64,000 bases of DNA, from assembly GCF_900143015.1 (NCBI RefSeq), contig NZ_FSRT01000001.1, positions 558,001 to 622,000 of the forward strand, given 5' to 3'. The DNA comes from Fibrobacter sp. UWB11 (GTDB lineage: Bacteria > Fibrobacterota > Fibrobacteria > Fibrobacterales > Fibrobacteraceae). Shown here piece by piece: positions 55,960 to 63,378 of the stretch (position 1 is its first letter; each line of letters starts with the position of its first letter). Position numbers and translations under genes: made by a program. The notes below the pieces were generated by a model, which made no database searches, was not told the origin of the DNA, and saw nothing but the letters and a program-made list of their open reading frames with translations.

Positions 55960-56469
55960 AGTGGGTCAAATTTAGTAAAGTCGGAAGTAGGAAGTAGGCG
56001 GTAGGAAGAAAATGTGAGTGAAAAAGCTTGTAACTGAGTCATTCTGAGCGGAGCCAGTAAGGCGAAGTCGAAGAATCTATAAAACTTAGGAATGTTGGTG
56101 AAAATGCTTGTAATGACGTCATCCTGAATGTGAAGCGTGAAGGATCCAGTAAATTTTATATGGGGAGGGAGAAGCCTCTCCCTCGCTTCAGCCCCGGCTT
56201 TCAAGTGCGAATGCTGTATGTCATGCCCGTCTCCGAACGGGCACCTCCATTTTTTTGCAAAAAATGAATCTGCGCTGGGGCTTCCGCTACCCTCTCTAGC
56301 GGGCTTCAGACGCCAGCCCGCAATGCCTGGCTTACGCCGCCTTCGATAGTTCCTTTAGAAACGTTTGATCCGATCTTATCCTTTCATGCGTCGGTAGTTG
56401 TCGCATTGCGGTCGTATATTTTCCTATAGAATTTAATGGAGACAACCATTTTTGCAAACTATAGGAAAA
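55960..56469. other. Repeat-rich intergenic region between ffh and the accessory genes
   Basis: No gene. It contains: the ffh promoter on the minus strand (TAAATTTG, 55967-55974, with CTACTT 17 bp upstream in a heptad tract 55980-56008); two GTCATYCTGA-type REP units (56038-56083, 56117-56152); a perfect hairpin GAGGGAGA/TCTCCCTC (56165-56184); a GTGCCCG-type palindrome (56219-56248); and the promoter-like motif at 56395-56420. Confidence 0.7.
56395..56420 (+). promoter_or_regulatory. Shared accessory promoter motif, copy 1
   Basis: TAGTTGTCGCA (56395-56405), then TATATT (56415-56420). Seventeen bases (from TTGTCG) precede the -10 box, exactly as in copies 2 and 3. Confidence 0.65.
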
Positions 56470-57225
56470 ATGAGAAGTAAACATTTTAAAGAACGTGCCT
56501 TTGAGCAGGTGGAGTACAATTACTGGAAAAAACTGGTGGGCGAGATTCTTGTTCCCGGAGAGCCAGGGAGTTACCCTTCCGAAGGGGAAATCCTTAGCGC
56601 CTATAATGAGATGTCGGCTCGGCATCCGGAATGCAAGTGCAAAATATTGAAAGCGAAAAATCTAGGCCAACCTAAGCCGAGTTCGGAATGTTTGTTTCAA
56701 AGGGGGGATAAAATCAGTGGAATCTGGATAATTCGGCAGATGGGGTCTACAGATGACGTGCTTGAATTTTTTATGAGTTCTGCACAACTTTATGTGAGTC
56801 TTAAGCATAAGGGCTTACCATCGATTTTTGTGCGGTCTGCGACCTGTAACCTGCAGCAGACTATGAAAAATTTTGAGGACTTTATCGACAACTACTTACT
56901 TCATCTTGTGGGCCTTGAACAGGAGAAAATAGAATTTGAAAAGATGCTCAAAATCGAAAAAATGGCAAAATTAAGCATAAGAACGGGCGTTTCTCAGGTC
57001 TTGTCCTCATTGAGTTACGAATGGAATTTGGAGGACAAGGGGGAATGTTTTGCTCTACGGATTGGACTTGGAAAGAAAAAACTTGTTGAAATGTCGCTAA
57101 ACGATAAAAATTTCACTAAGAGAATCCCTGCTATACCCGAAATGCTAAAAAACATTGAAGGACTGCTAAAAATAATGCCGTTTCCGGTGGACATTTCAAT
57201 GACAAAGGAACTCTTAAAACTATAG
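56470..57225 (+). CDS. Unknown soluble protein upstream of MoxR-type ATPase
   Basis: 251 aa, start chosen at ATG 56470 behind AGGA (an in-frame TTG at 56452 is less likely). No family recognised. It is mixed alpha/beta: the middle (LFQRGDKISGIWIIRQMGST, AQLYVSLKHKGLPSIFV) alternates strands and helices, and the last 90 residues (SIRTGVSQVLSSLSYEWNLE, GECFALRIGLGKKKLVEMSL) faintly resemble CesT/YbjN-type chaperone folds, which is only an impression. The ATPase gene begins 8 bases after its stop, so it belongs to the same operon. Confidence 0.7.
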   Translation: MRSKHFKERAFEQVEYNYWKKLVGEILVPGEPGSYPSEGEILSAYNEMSARHPECKCKILKAKNLGQPKPSSECLFQRGDKISGIWIIRQMGSTDDVLEFFMSSAQLYVSLKHKGLPSIFVRSATCNLQQTMKNFEDFIDNYLLHLVGLEQEKIEFEKMLKIEKMAKLSIRTGVSQVLSSLSYEWNLEDKGECFALRIGLGKKKLVEMSLNDKNFTKRIPAIPEMLKNIEGLLKIMPFPVDISMTKELLKL

Positions 57226-57233
57226 AGGTATGT

Positions 57234-58304
57234 ATGTCGGTAAGGATCAATGCGCGGGAATTGGAAAGTTTGTTGGCTGCGACTCCCGCATCGCAGAACA
57301 TTATGCTCACGGGCAAACACGGAATCGGCAAGTCGCAGATTCTGGAGAAGTTCTTTACAGCCCGCGGCGAGCGTGTGGTGATTCTGTTCTTGGGGCAGAT
57401 GAGTGATCCGGGTGACTTGATTGGGCTTCCGCGGCTTGACGAGACAACCGGAAAGACTCTGTTTATGCCGCCTTACTGGTTTCCGACCGATGGCAAGCCA
57501 GTGGTGCTGTTTTTGGATGAACTGAACCGCGCCCGCCCTGAGGTGTTGCAGACAATCATGGACTTGACGCTGAATCGTACACTTGCGGGCCGAAAGTTAC
57601 CCGAAGGTTCTCGTGTGATTAGTGCGGTGAACGATGGTGAGGAATACCAGTTGACCGATTTGGATCCGGCGCTCGTGAGCCGTTTTAATATCTACGAATT
57701 CAAGCCCACTACGCAGGAATGGTTGCTGTGGGCGGCGAAGGCGGGGCTCGATTCTCGCGTAATAGACTTTATTTCGGAAAATCCAGAAATGCTCGATGGG
57801 GCCGCCTTTACTCGCGAAGATCAAGGACTTGAAAAATCACCTGACCGCCGCGGATGGGAACGAGTATCGAATGTGCTGCAGACGAACGAGGTGACGCCGC
57901 TTTTAAAGATTGTAATTGCGGGTATTGTCGGCATGCCTGCAGCAACCAAGTTCTTTGCGACAATCAACCAAAAACGTTTGCCTAGCGCAAAGGAAATTTT
58001 GCTCGGCGATTTCGCAAAGTTGCAAACAGCGCTCAAGAAATGCTCAACGCCGGAACTTGCCTCAGTGAACGAATCGATTCTTCGCTTTATCGAGACGAAG
58101 AGTTATGATGAGAAGGATGATGCGAAGGTATCGAAGAACGTTGCTGCATATTTTGAATTCCTTTCGGGTGAAAATTTTCGCGAGGCGCAGGCTCATTTTG
58201 CGAACCTGTATTCTTCTTCGCTGTACCCGTCGACGATGACATTTGTGATTATGCAGTGCCCGGATTTGTATAAGAAGATTACGGCATTTGTTAAGTCAAT
58301 TTAA
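57234..58304 (+). CDS. MoxR-type AAA+ ATPase
   Basis: 356 aa. Walker A GKHGIGKSQ (residues about 27-35), Walker B VVLFLDELNRA (about 95), sensor-1 region SRVISAVNDG and the Arg-containing LDPALVSRFNIYEF. This arrangement is the MoxR clade, chaperone-like ATPases that act on VWA-domain partners. The C-terminal 150 residues are helical and not recognised. An upstream unknown gene and a VWA protein gene 59 bases downstream complete the set. RBS AGAGG precedes the start. Confidence 0.88.
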   Translation: MSVRINARELESLLAATPASQNIMLTGKHGIGKSQILEKFFTARGERVVILFLGQMSDPGDLIGLPRLDETTGKTLFMPPYWFPTDGKPVVLFLDELNRARPEVLQTIMDLTLNRTLAGRKLPEGSRVISAVNDGEEYQLTDLDPALVSRFNIYEFKPTTQEWLLWAAKAGLDSRVIDFISENPEMLDGAAFTREDQGLEKSPDRRGWERVSNVLQTNEVTPLLKIVIAGIVGMPAATKFFATINQKRLPSAKEILLGDFAKLQTALKKCSTPELASVNESILRFIETKSYDEKDDAKVSKNVAAYFEFLSGENFREAQAHFANLYSSSLYPSTMTFVIMQCPDLYKKITAFVKSI

Positions 58305-58363
58305 GACTGTCATCTTGGAGCGTAGCGATAGGATTCAGTTAAGATGAGTATAGAAGGACTGGG

Positions 58364-59635
58364 GTGAATGTTTTAAATATGGATTGTATAGATAGAATAA
58401 AGAAAATTGGTGAAAGGTGGTTCCTGACGGAGCCTCTGTTGTTTGCTGTATATTGCAGTCACGAGTTTTGTGAGAATGATTCGCTTGATGTGGCGATGCG
58501 AACCGGAAACAGAAAGGTCGAATTTTCTCCGAAGGTTTTGCTAAATGTGTCTGATATTGTGTTGGCGGAATTCCTAAAAGTCGAAATATTCCGCATTCTG
58601 CTCAAACACCCGTATCAGCGACAACCTCCGTTTGCCGAAAAATCGTTGCTTACGTGGGCGAGCAATATCACAATTGCCGATGTGTATGATTTACCGCAAT
58701 CTGTCAAAAAACAGATGAGTGGCACGGAATTGAAATTGCCCCAAGGGTTGTGTTTCGAGGAATACTATAACCTGCTCAAACAAGTGGCAATGCCGGCGGG
58801 CGGGGTGGGGGACAAGTCGGACGATATGCCGGTTGGCGAATCGCAACAAATGGGTGGAGAATCAGGGCTGGGAGGCAGCGGTTCTAAAAGTAATGTTGGT
58901 GGCCCTCGCAATACACAAGAAAATGTCGATGCTCAAGAAAAACGGGATACGCAAATTTCGGAGCTTTGGGATGAAGATGAAGAAGCCTGTTGCGACATAA
59001 ATGGATATATCGAAGTTGCCGAAGCGAGCAACAACTGGGGCTCTATTTCGGGCAAACTGCAAGGCATCATCAAGGCGAGCCTGAAAGTAGACATGGACTA
59101 TCGCAAAATGTTGAGCCTGTTCAAAACCTCGATCATTTCGAGTAAGCGTCGCCTTACGCGTATGCGCCCGAATCGCCGTTTCGGTTTTGATGCCATGGGT
59201 AGTCGCTACGAACTTTCGACAAACTTGCTGATTGCAGTTGATGTTAGCGGCTCTGTAACCGACAAAAGTCTATCCTTTTTTTTCTCGGTGATTAATAGGC
59301 TCTTCAAATACGGCGTCGAAAAATTAGATGTATTGCAGTTCGATGCCAAAATTCAAGGTGAACCGGAACCGTTAAAAAATGCGCGCAAGACTGTCAAAAT
59401 AATGGGCCGTGGTGGTACGAATTTTCAGCCTGCTGCTGACTATTTCTGCACACATCCCGAATATGACGGACTCATCTACTTTACCGATGGCTTCGCTCCG
59501 GTGCCAAAGTTCAACACCAAGCGCCCCATCGATGTACTGTGGGTTTTATGTGGAAAATCCGCCTACGACCAAAACGCAGAGCGAATTAAAAAATTGAAAC
59601 GGAACCGTGTCACATACATTCCTAAAAGAGAATGA
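58364..59635 (+). CDS. DUF2201/VWA-like metallopeptidase-type protein
   Basis: About 423 aa. GTG 58364 follows AAGGA; ATG 58379 (MDCIDRIKK) is an alternative. Residues about 20-130 resemble the N-terminal putative metallopeptidase region of DUF2201, but the zinc-site helix reads EIFRILLKHPY instead of HExxH, so activity is doubtful. A Gly/Ser/Asp-rich linker (about 150-200) leads to a VWA-like domain: LLIAVDVSGSVTDKS is the metal-binding DxSxS site, with GRGGTNFQPAADYF and LIYFTDGFAP as the other two loops. It is the expected partner of the MoxR ATPase. Such pairs assemble or remodel protein complexes; the target here is unknown. Confidence 0.82.
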   Translation: MNVLNMDCIDRIKKIGERWFLTEPLLFAVYCSHEFCENDSLDVAMRTGNRKVEFSPKVLLNVSDIVLAEFLKVEIFRILLKHPYQRQPPFAEKSLLTWASNITIADVYDLPQSVKKQMSGTELKLPQGLCFEEYYNLLKQVAMPAGGVGDKSDDMPVGESQQMGGESGLGGSGSKSNVGGPRNTQENVDAQEKRDTQISELWDEDEEACCDINGYIEVAEASNNWGSISGKLQGIIKASLKVDMDYRKMLSLFKTSIISSKRRLTRMRPNRRFGFDAMGSRYELSTNLLIAVDVSGSVTDKSLSFFFSVINRLFKYGVEKLDVLQFDAKIQGEPEPLKNARKTVKIMGRGGTNFQPAADYFCTHPEYDGLIYFTDGFAPVPKFNTKRPIDVLWVLCGKSAYDQNAERIKKLKRNRVTYIPKRE

Positions 59636-59653
59636 TGACTGAAAAGAAATTGA

Positions 59654-60340
59654 TTAAATCTCCATAAAATAGTAACGATATGTTGGATCGTTCGATATAA
59701 ACTTCCACTTAATTTTTTGAGTTAGTTGTTGATTTAATGTTGTAATGTCATCCTTTTTCCCTGTAGGCTTTCCAATATCTTTAGCTGAAGGGATTATTTC
59801 TTCTGCTTGTATTTCGTCTTTTGAAGAAATGTTTGTTTCTTTACTTCTGAAATATTTGTAGATGTCTTTTTCTTCTTCACCTTTTTTCGGTTCTAATTTT
59901 GTGAAGAAATTTAGATCATCAACAATTGTTAAAACGAATGTCCTTGCATAATGTTTTTTTTCTTTCACTTGTTGCATAAATTTGATGTCCTTTATAAAGG
60001 AGTACATTTGTTCTGGATATTGTTTATTTCTAGGGAACTTTAATTCAATGGCGTAAATTTCATCTATATCCTTAACTTCTTTTTTATTATTTTTCTTATA
60101 GACAAAAATATCCATTTCTGTTTTTTTCCATTTTTCTTTTTCAAAAACTCCCCAAAGTTTCTTTGCGTTTCGTTCAAATTGAACTTTGTAGTTCTCTCCA
60201 AGTTTTTCTCGAATATATATTCCTAGTTCATGCTGCAAGGAAAATTCGTTATATATATCATAATCCTTATTATTGGGAGTTTCTAATTTTTTGAGCAATT
60301 CCTTGTCTAAGAAATCTTTAATTATTTCTTTTATATCCAT
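59654..60340 (-). CDS. Predicted PD-(D/E)xK-like nuclease fold protein
   Basis: 228 aa, start MDIKEIIKDF at 60340 with AAGGA 9 bases before it. Clearly more AT-rich than its neighbours and on the opposite strand. KTEMDIFVYKK followed about 18 residues later by IYAIELKFPRN gives the D...ExK spacing of restriction-endonuclease-like folds, and QMYSFIKDIKFMQQV resembles the helix after it. The N-terminal YNEFSLQHELGIYIREKL also fits such proteins. No methylase or specificity gene is near. It could be a defence or repair nuclease; likely acquired separately. Confidence 0.55.
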   Translation of the reverse strand: MDIKEIIKDFLDKELLKKLETPNNKDYDIYNEFSLQHELGIYIREKLGENYKVQFERNAKKLWGVFEKEKWKKTEMDIFVYKKNNKKEVKDIDEIYAIELKFPRNKQYPEQMYSFIKDIKFMQQVKEKKHYARTFVLTIVDDLNFFTKLEPKKGEEEKDIYKYFRSKETNISSKDEIQAEEIIPSAKDIGKPTGKKDDITTLNQQLTQKIKWKFISNDPTYRYYFMEI

Positions 60341-60478
60341 TTTTATTTCCTTCTTGCCATAATCATGGTAATTAAACATTTTTCTCCATAAATATACTCC
60401 TAAAATGTCGAAATAGCCCATTTTTTAGAGAATTCGCATCTTTGGGCGGTTTTTAAGCGGACTCCATTTAAGTGTCTG

Positions 60479-60504
60479 TAGTTGTCGCATGTGAGCTGTA
60501 TATT
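60479..60504 (+). promoter_or_regulatory. Shared accessory promoter motif, copy 2
   Basis: TAGTTGTCGCA (60479-60489), then TATATT (60499-60504), 24 bases before the start codon of the next gene. Confidence 0.7.
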
Positions 60505-60528
60505 TATAAGCAAATAAAGGAGTTCTTT

Positions 60529-61788
60529 ATGATCGAAGAAAAAATGGCCGAAGAAGAAATGAACAAGGCTTTCCGCTACTATAATTACGTGCGAGAGTTT
60601 TACGGTTATTTGTGCGATTCGCTGGACTTGGTTTTTGAAGATGATTGCTGTGAATTTGACCCAGCATATGCTCCCGCTGAAAAGGAATTCCCTCCTGCAG
60701 AGGGAATAGATGAAAATTCTACCGCCAAGGCGATTGCGCTTGATAAAATGGCGCGGGCTATTCGAGCCTACGAAACAATGCGGACTATTGTTGCGGTGCT
60801 TGACAAAGATGGCGTGGAGAAGTCCGCGAATAATCGCGGAATGATGCAGGATCCCCATAAGTTTGCGCTTACAAGTATTGGGGAGTATTTTCCTACGACA
60901 ACGCTATGGCGCGAATTTGAAGAACCTGCGCAAAAACGGCTTGGAAAATATGCGGATGATGCTCAAAGTGCGATTATGTTGATGGAACCGCTATCACTTG
61001 AATCTGCAATTCACAATATTTTCGCAGAGCAGAAAGAATGCCTCGAAAAATTTTTACCGCAAAAAATTGAGGAATTGAAAAAGTTGCAGGCTGAGATGGA
61101 ATCCTTCTTTGATGAAAAAAATGAAAATCCGCAGAATCTCCACAGGCGGCAATTTAAATACGAAGATCGCAGAAGCCAGGAATACATCAATAGTATAATG
61201 GAAAGCCTAATCAAGGATGATGGCTGGATTGGTGCGCGAAAGAAATGCAAACTTGAAGAAAAACTTCATCAAGATATGCAGCTGTTGGCACGGAAGGCCT
61301 TGGCCAATGCCCGCTTTGAACACCGCAAAGAAAATATTGATAAACTGTTGCTGCTGAACAAACGGCTCCATGAACTGCAAGATGAATGTGCAAAAGTCAC
61401 CTTCGATATGTACAGGGACATGAGGGCTCTCATGGCGCAAGGCAAGTCGTATTACAAGACTTTTGGCATTGAGTCGTTTATTGTGTATGAATCAGAAGAG
61501 GACTGGGAGGGCGACGTTTCCGGTCTTTACGATTCCTACGATAGGGCGAATCGTTTTCAGGTAAATCTCAATGACGCTCCCGGCAAGGAACCCGCCGATT
61601 ACAAGGATTTGAACGCCTGGCACGAGGAACTGAGCTGGAACATCGAGGGGCTTGACCTGCCTGAATTCAAGGACGAATATATCTGCTTTGCGATGCACAA
61701 GTTCTTTGCCGATGGCAGTTACTCCCTCGAAGATGCCATGCGCATGAAATTAGAGGAATTTTATGTCCACACCGAGATTCATATTTAG
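60529..61788 (+). CDS. Unknown helical protein
   Basis: 419 aa, start MIEEKMAEEEMNKAF at 60529 with AAAGGAG 6 bases upstream. No family recognised. The N-terminal 60 residues and residues about 150-310 are strongly helical and charged (PQKIEELKKLQAEMESFF, RKENIDKLLLLNKRLHELQD), probably coiled coil; the last 90 residues (NLNDAPGKEPADYKDLNAWHEELSWNIEG... HKFFADGSYSLEDAMRMKLE) look globular. No signal peptide. It shares a promoter motif with the operon at 56470, suggesting joint regulation. Confidence 0.7.
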   Translation: MIEEKMAEEEMNKAFRYYNYVREFYGYLCDSLDLVFEDDCCEFDPAYAPAEKEFPPAEGIDENSTAKAIALDKMARAIRAYETMRTIVAVLDKDGVEKSANNRGMMQDPHKFALTSIGEYFPTTTLWREFEEPAQKRLGKYADDAQSAIMLMEPLSLESAIHNIFAEQKECLEKFLPQKIEELKKLQAEMESFFDEKNENPQNLHRRQFKYEDRRSQEYINSIMESLIKDDGWIGARKKCKLEEKLHQDMQLLARKALANARFEHRKENIDKLLLLNKRLHELQDECAKVTFDMYRDMRALMAQGKSYYKTFGIESFIVYESEEDWEGDVSGLYDSYDRANRFQVNLNDAPGKEPADYKDLNAWHEELSWNIEGLDLPEFKDEYICFAMHKFFADGSYSLEDAMRMKLEEFYVHTEIHI

Positions 61789-61844
61789 GGATTCGTGTTG
61801 ATAGTGTCAGATGTATGGTTAAGACGATTTTTTTAATACGTCTG

Positions 61845-61870
61845 TATTTGTCGTGTGCTGGGGCTAGATT
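61845..61870 (+). promoter_or_regulatory. Shared accessory promoter motif, copy 3
   Basis: TATTTGTCGTG (61845-61855), then TAGATT (61865-61870). Same spacing as copies 1 and 2, sequence slightly weaker. Confidence 0.6.
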
Positions 61871-61894
61871 TAAATAAAAATATATAGGAGAAAA

Positions 61895-62356
61895 ATGAGT
61901 AGAACAGAAAAAGTCCATACGCATAGATGCCCATGCGTGCGCTATATTGATGCTAGCTGTCAAGCTAAGGCTAAAGCAGTTAGATCTGCCGCCAAAAATG
62001 AAATCAGAAAGATGCAGGATCCCGATGATTTAGATTTTTTTCTCGAAAATAGCCGTCGAGGTCGTCTTGGGCGCACCTATAGCGCGGGGTATCTTGATCC
62101 CACCGTAAGTGAAGCGGATTATTTAAAGAAGGTCTTGTCCGTCAAACAATCTGTGGCGAATGGGACTGTGCCGTGGGACACTTGTCTGTTTGCTAGTAAC
62201 GCTTTTCATAAAGATGTCCTAAATCGTGTAAAACAGAAGGACCCAACATTCAAAGGCGACAGAAATCAAGCGATGTTGTTGCTTTCTAACGAAGAATTGG
62301 CGGAATGTGTTCATCGTTTTTATGCGAGTAAAGGACTCAAGGGTCGTAAACGGTAA
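61895..62356 (+). CDS. Unknown small basic protein
   Basis: 153 aa, start behind AGGAG. An N-terminal HRCPCVRYIDASCQ segment has three Cys and a His, possibly a metal site. The rest is mixed and basic (RRGRLGRTYSAGYLDPT..., VHRFYASKGLKGRKR). I recognise no family. It follows the third copy of the shared promoter motif. The 227 bases after its stop are AT-rich and show no convincing gene. Confidence 0.65.
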   Translation: MSRTEKVHTHRCPCVRYIDASCQAKAKAVRSAAKNEIRKMQDPDDLDFFLENSRRGRLGRTYSAGYLDPTVSEADYLKKVLSVKQSVANGTVPWDTCLFASNAFHKDVLNRVKQKDPTFKGDRNQAMLLLSNEELAECVHRFYASKGLKGRKR

Positions 62357-62583
62357 TTATATTAAAAGAGGATGTTTGACAGGAACAGTATCTCGAAACC
62401 TCGTCCTTCCAAGTTGGAATATTCCCTTTCCCTTTGCAATTTGGTTCAAAAACGCCAATTTCGCTACAAAATCAAGCTCTTTTGTAAACTTCCTGTACGT
62501 TCAGTTTGCATTTAAGTTATTTTCAAATTGGACATATTAGAGAGTTTTGCAGAAACTCTAAACACTCGTTATGAGAGGTTGTT

Positions 62584-63378
62584 ATGGCTAAAAGAAATCA
62601 AGAAGCGAAAAAGCAGAAAACTATAAAATATGGAACAGAAAAAGCTAAAGAATATCTTGATACGATTGATTGTCTTCGAAAGAATAGGCCTCGAATTGAA
62701 GAAAAAGAAAGACAATCAGACATTCTGTTTATAACAGGATGCACGAGCGATAAAGATGGTCGCGATGGTGAATTGCCTGCTTTTGAACGATATGTTGGAG
62801 GTGCTTCTGTTGGAATACTCAAATTTTTTTCCAAATTCGTTGAAGAAAAAAAACGCCCTTTTGACCTATACGTTCTATCTGCGGGCTATGGGTTTATTCC
62901 TGCCGAAGCTGATATTCAAAAATATGACATTTCGTTTAACAATGTTGATGCTAAATTGCGTAGCGAAATGGCTCAAAGCCGGCATTTGAACTTGAGTGCA
63001 GATTTTCGATCACTCCTTGAAAAAAAATACAAATTGATTATTTTGCGTTTGGGGCCTAAATACATTGATGCTCTTAATAAAGCCGTAAAAAATGATAATG
63101 TGAAATTTTACGAACTCCCTAACGAAACACATGTTTTTTACTTAAAACCCAAATCTACGGACCAGATTTTGTTTCAGGCGAAATCAACACAAACTCATTC
63201 CATTAAGCCATTAGAAATTTACGGCTCAGAAGTAAAAAAAATATCGGGTAGCAAACTCCTCAATGATGCTCAGGATTCATTATGGTGCAAATTCTTTGAT
63301 AAAAACCAATGCATGTCTACGGATGAAATTATCCAAAAAATCAACGATGCAAAAAACGTGGAGGATCTATTGAAATGA
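62584..63378 (+). CDS. DUF6884-like protein
   Basis: 264 aa, AT-rich. After a Lys-rich N-terminus, residues about 42-185 have FITGCTSDKDG, LPAFERYVGG, FDLYVLSAGYGFIPAEADIQKYD and LIILRLGPKYIDAL. A Cys-containing first strand, the LSAxYGFIPxxxxIxxYD loop and the following strands match the DUF6884 type as I recall it. Its function is not established. The C-terminal 70 residues are separate. GAGAGG precedes the start. It overlaps the next gene by ATGA, so the two proteins are coupled. Confidence 0.6.
   Translation: MAKRNQEAKKQKTIKYGTEKAKEYLDTIDCLRKNRPRIEEKERQSDILFITGCTSDKDGRDGELPAFERYVGGASVGILKFFSKFVEEKKRPFDLYVLSAGYGFIPAEADIQKYDISFNNVDAKLRSEMAQSRHLNLSADFRSLLEKKYKLIILRLGPKYIDALNKAVKNDNVKFYELPNETHVFYLKPKSTDQILFQAKSTQTHSIKPLEIYGSEVKKISGSKLLNDAQDSLWCKFFDKNQCMSTDEIIQKINDAKNVEDLLK

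Noticed and set aside
62307-62540. 77-codon frame overlapping the end of the 153-aa protein gene
   Set aside because: No ribosome site, out of frame with the upstream gene, and composition resembles AT-rich intergenic sequence.
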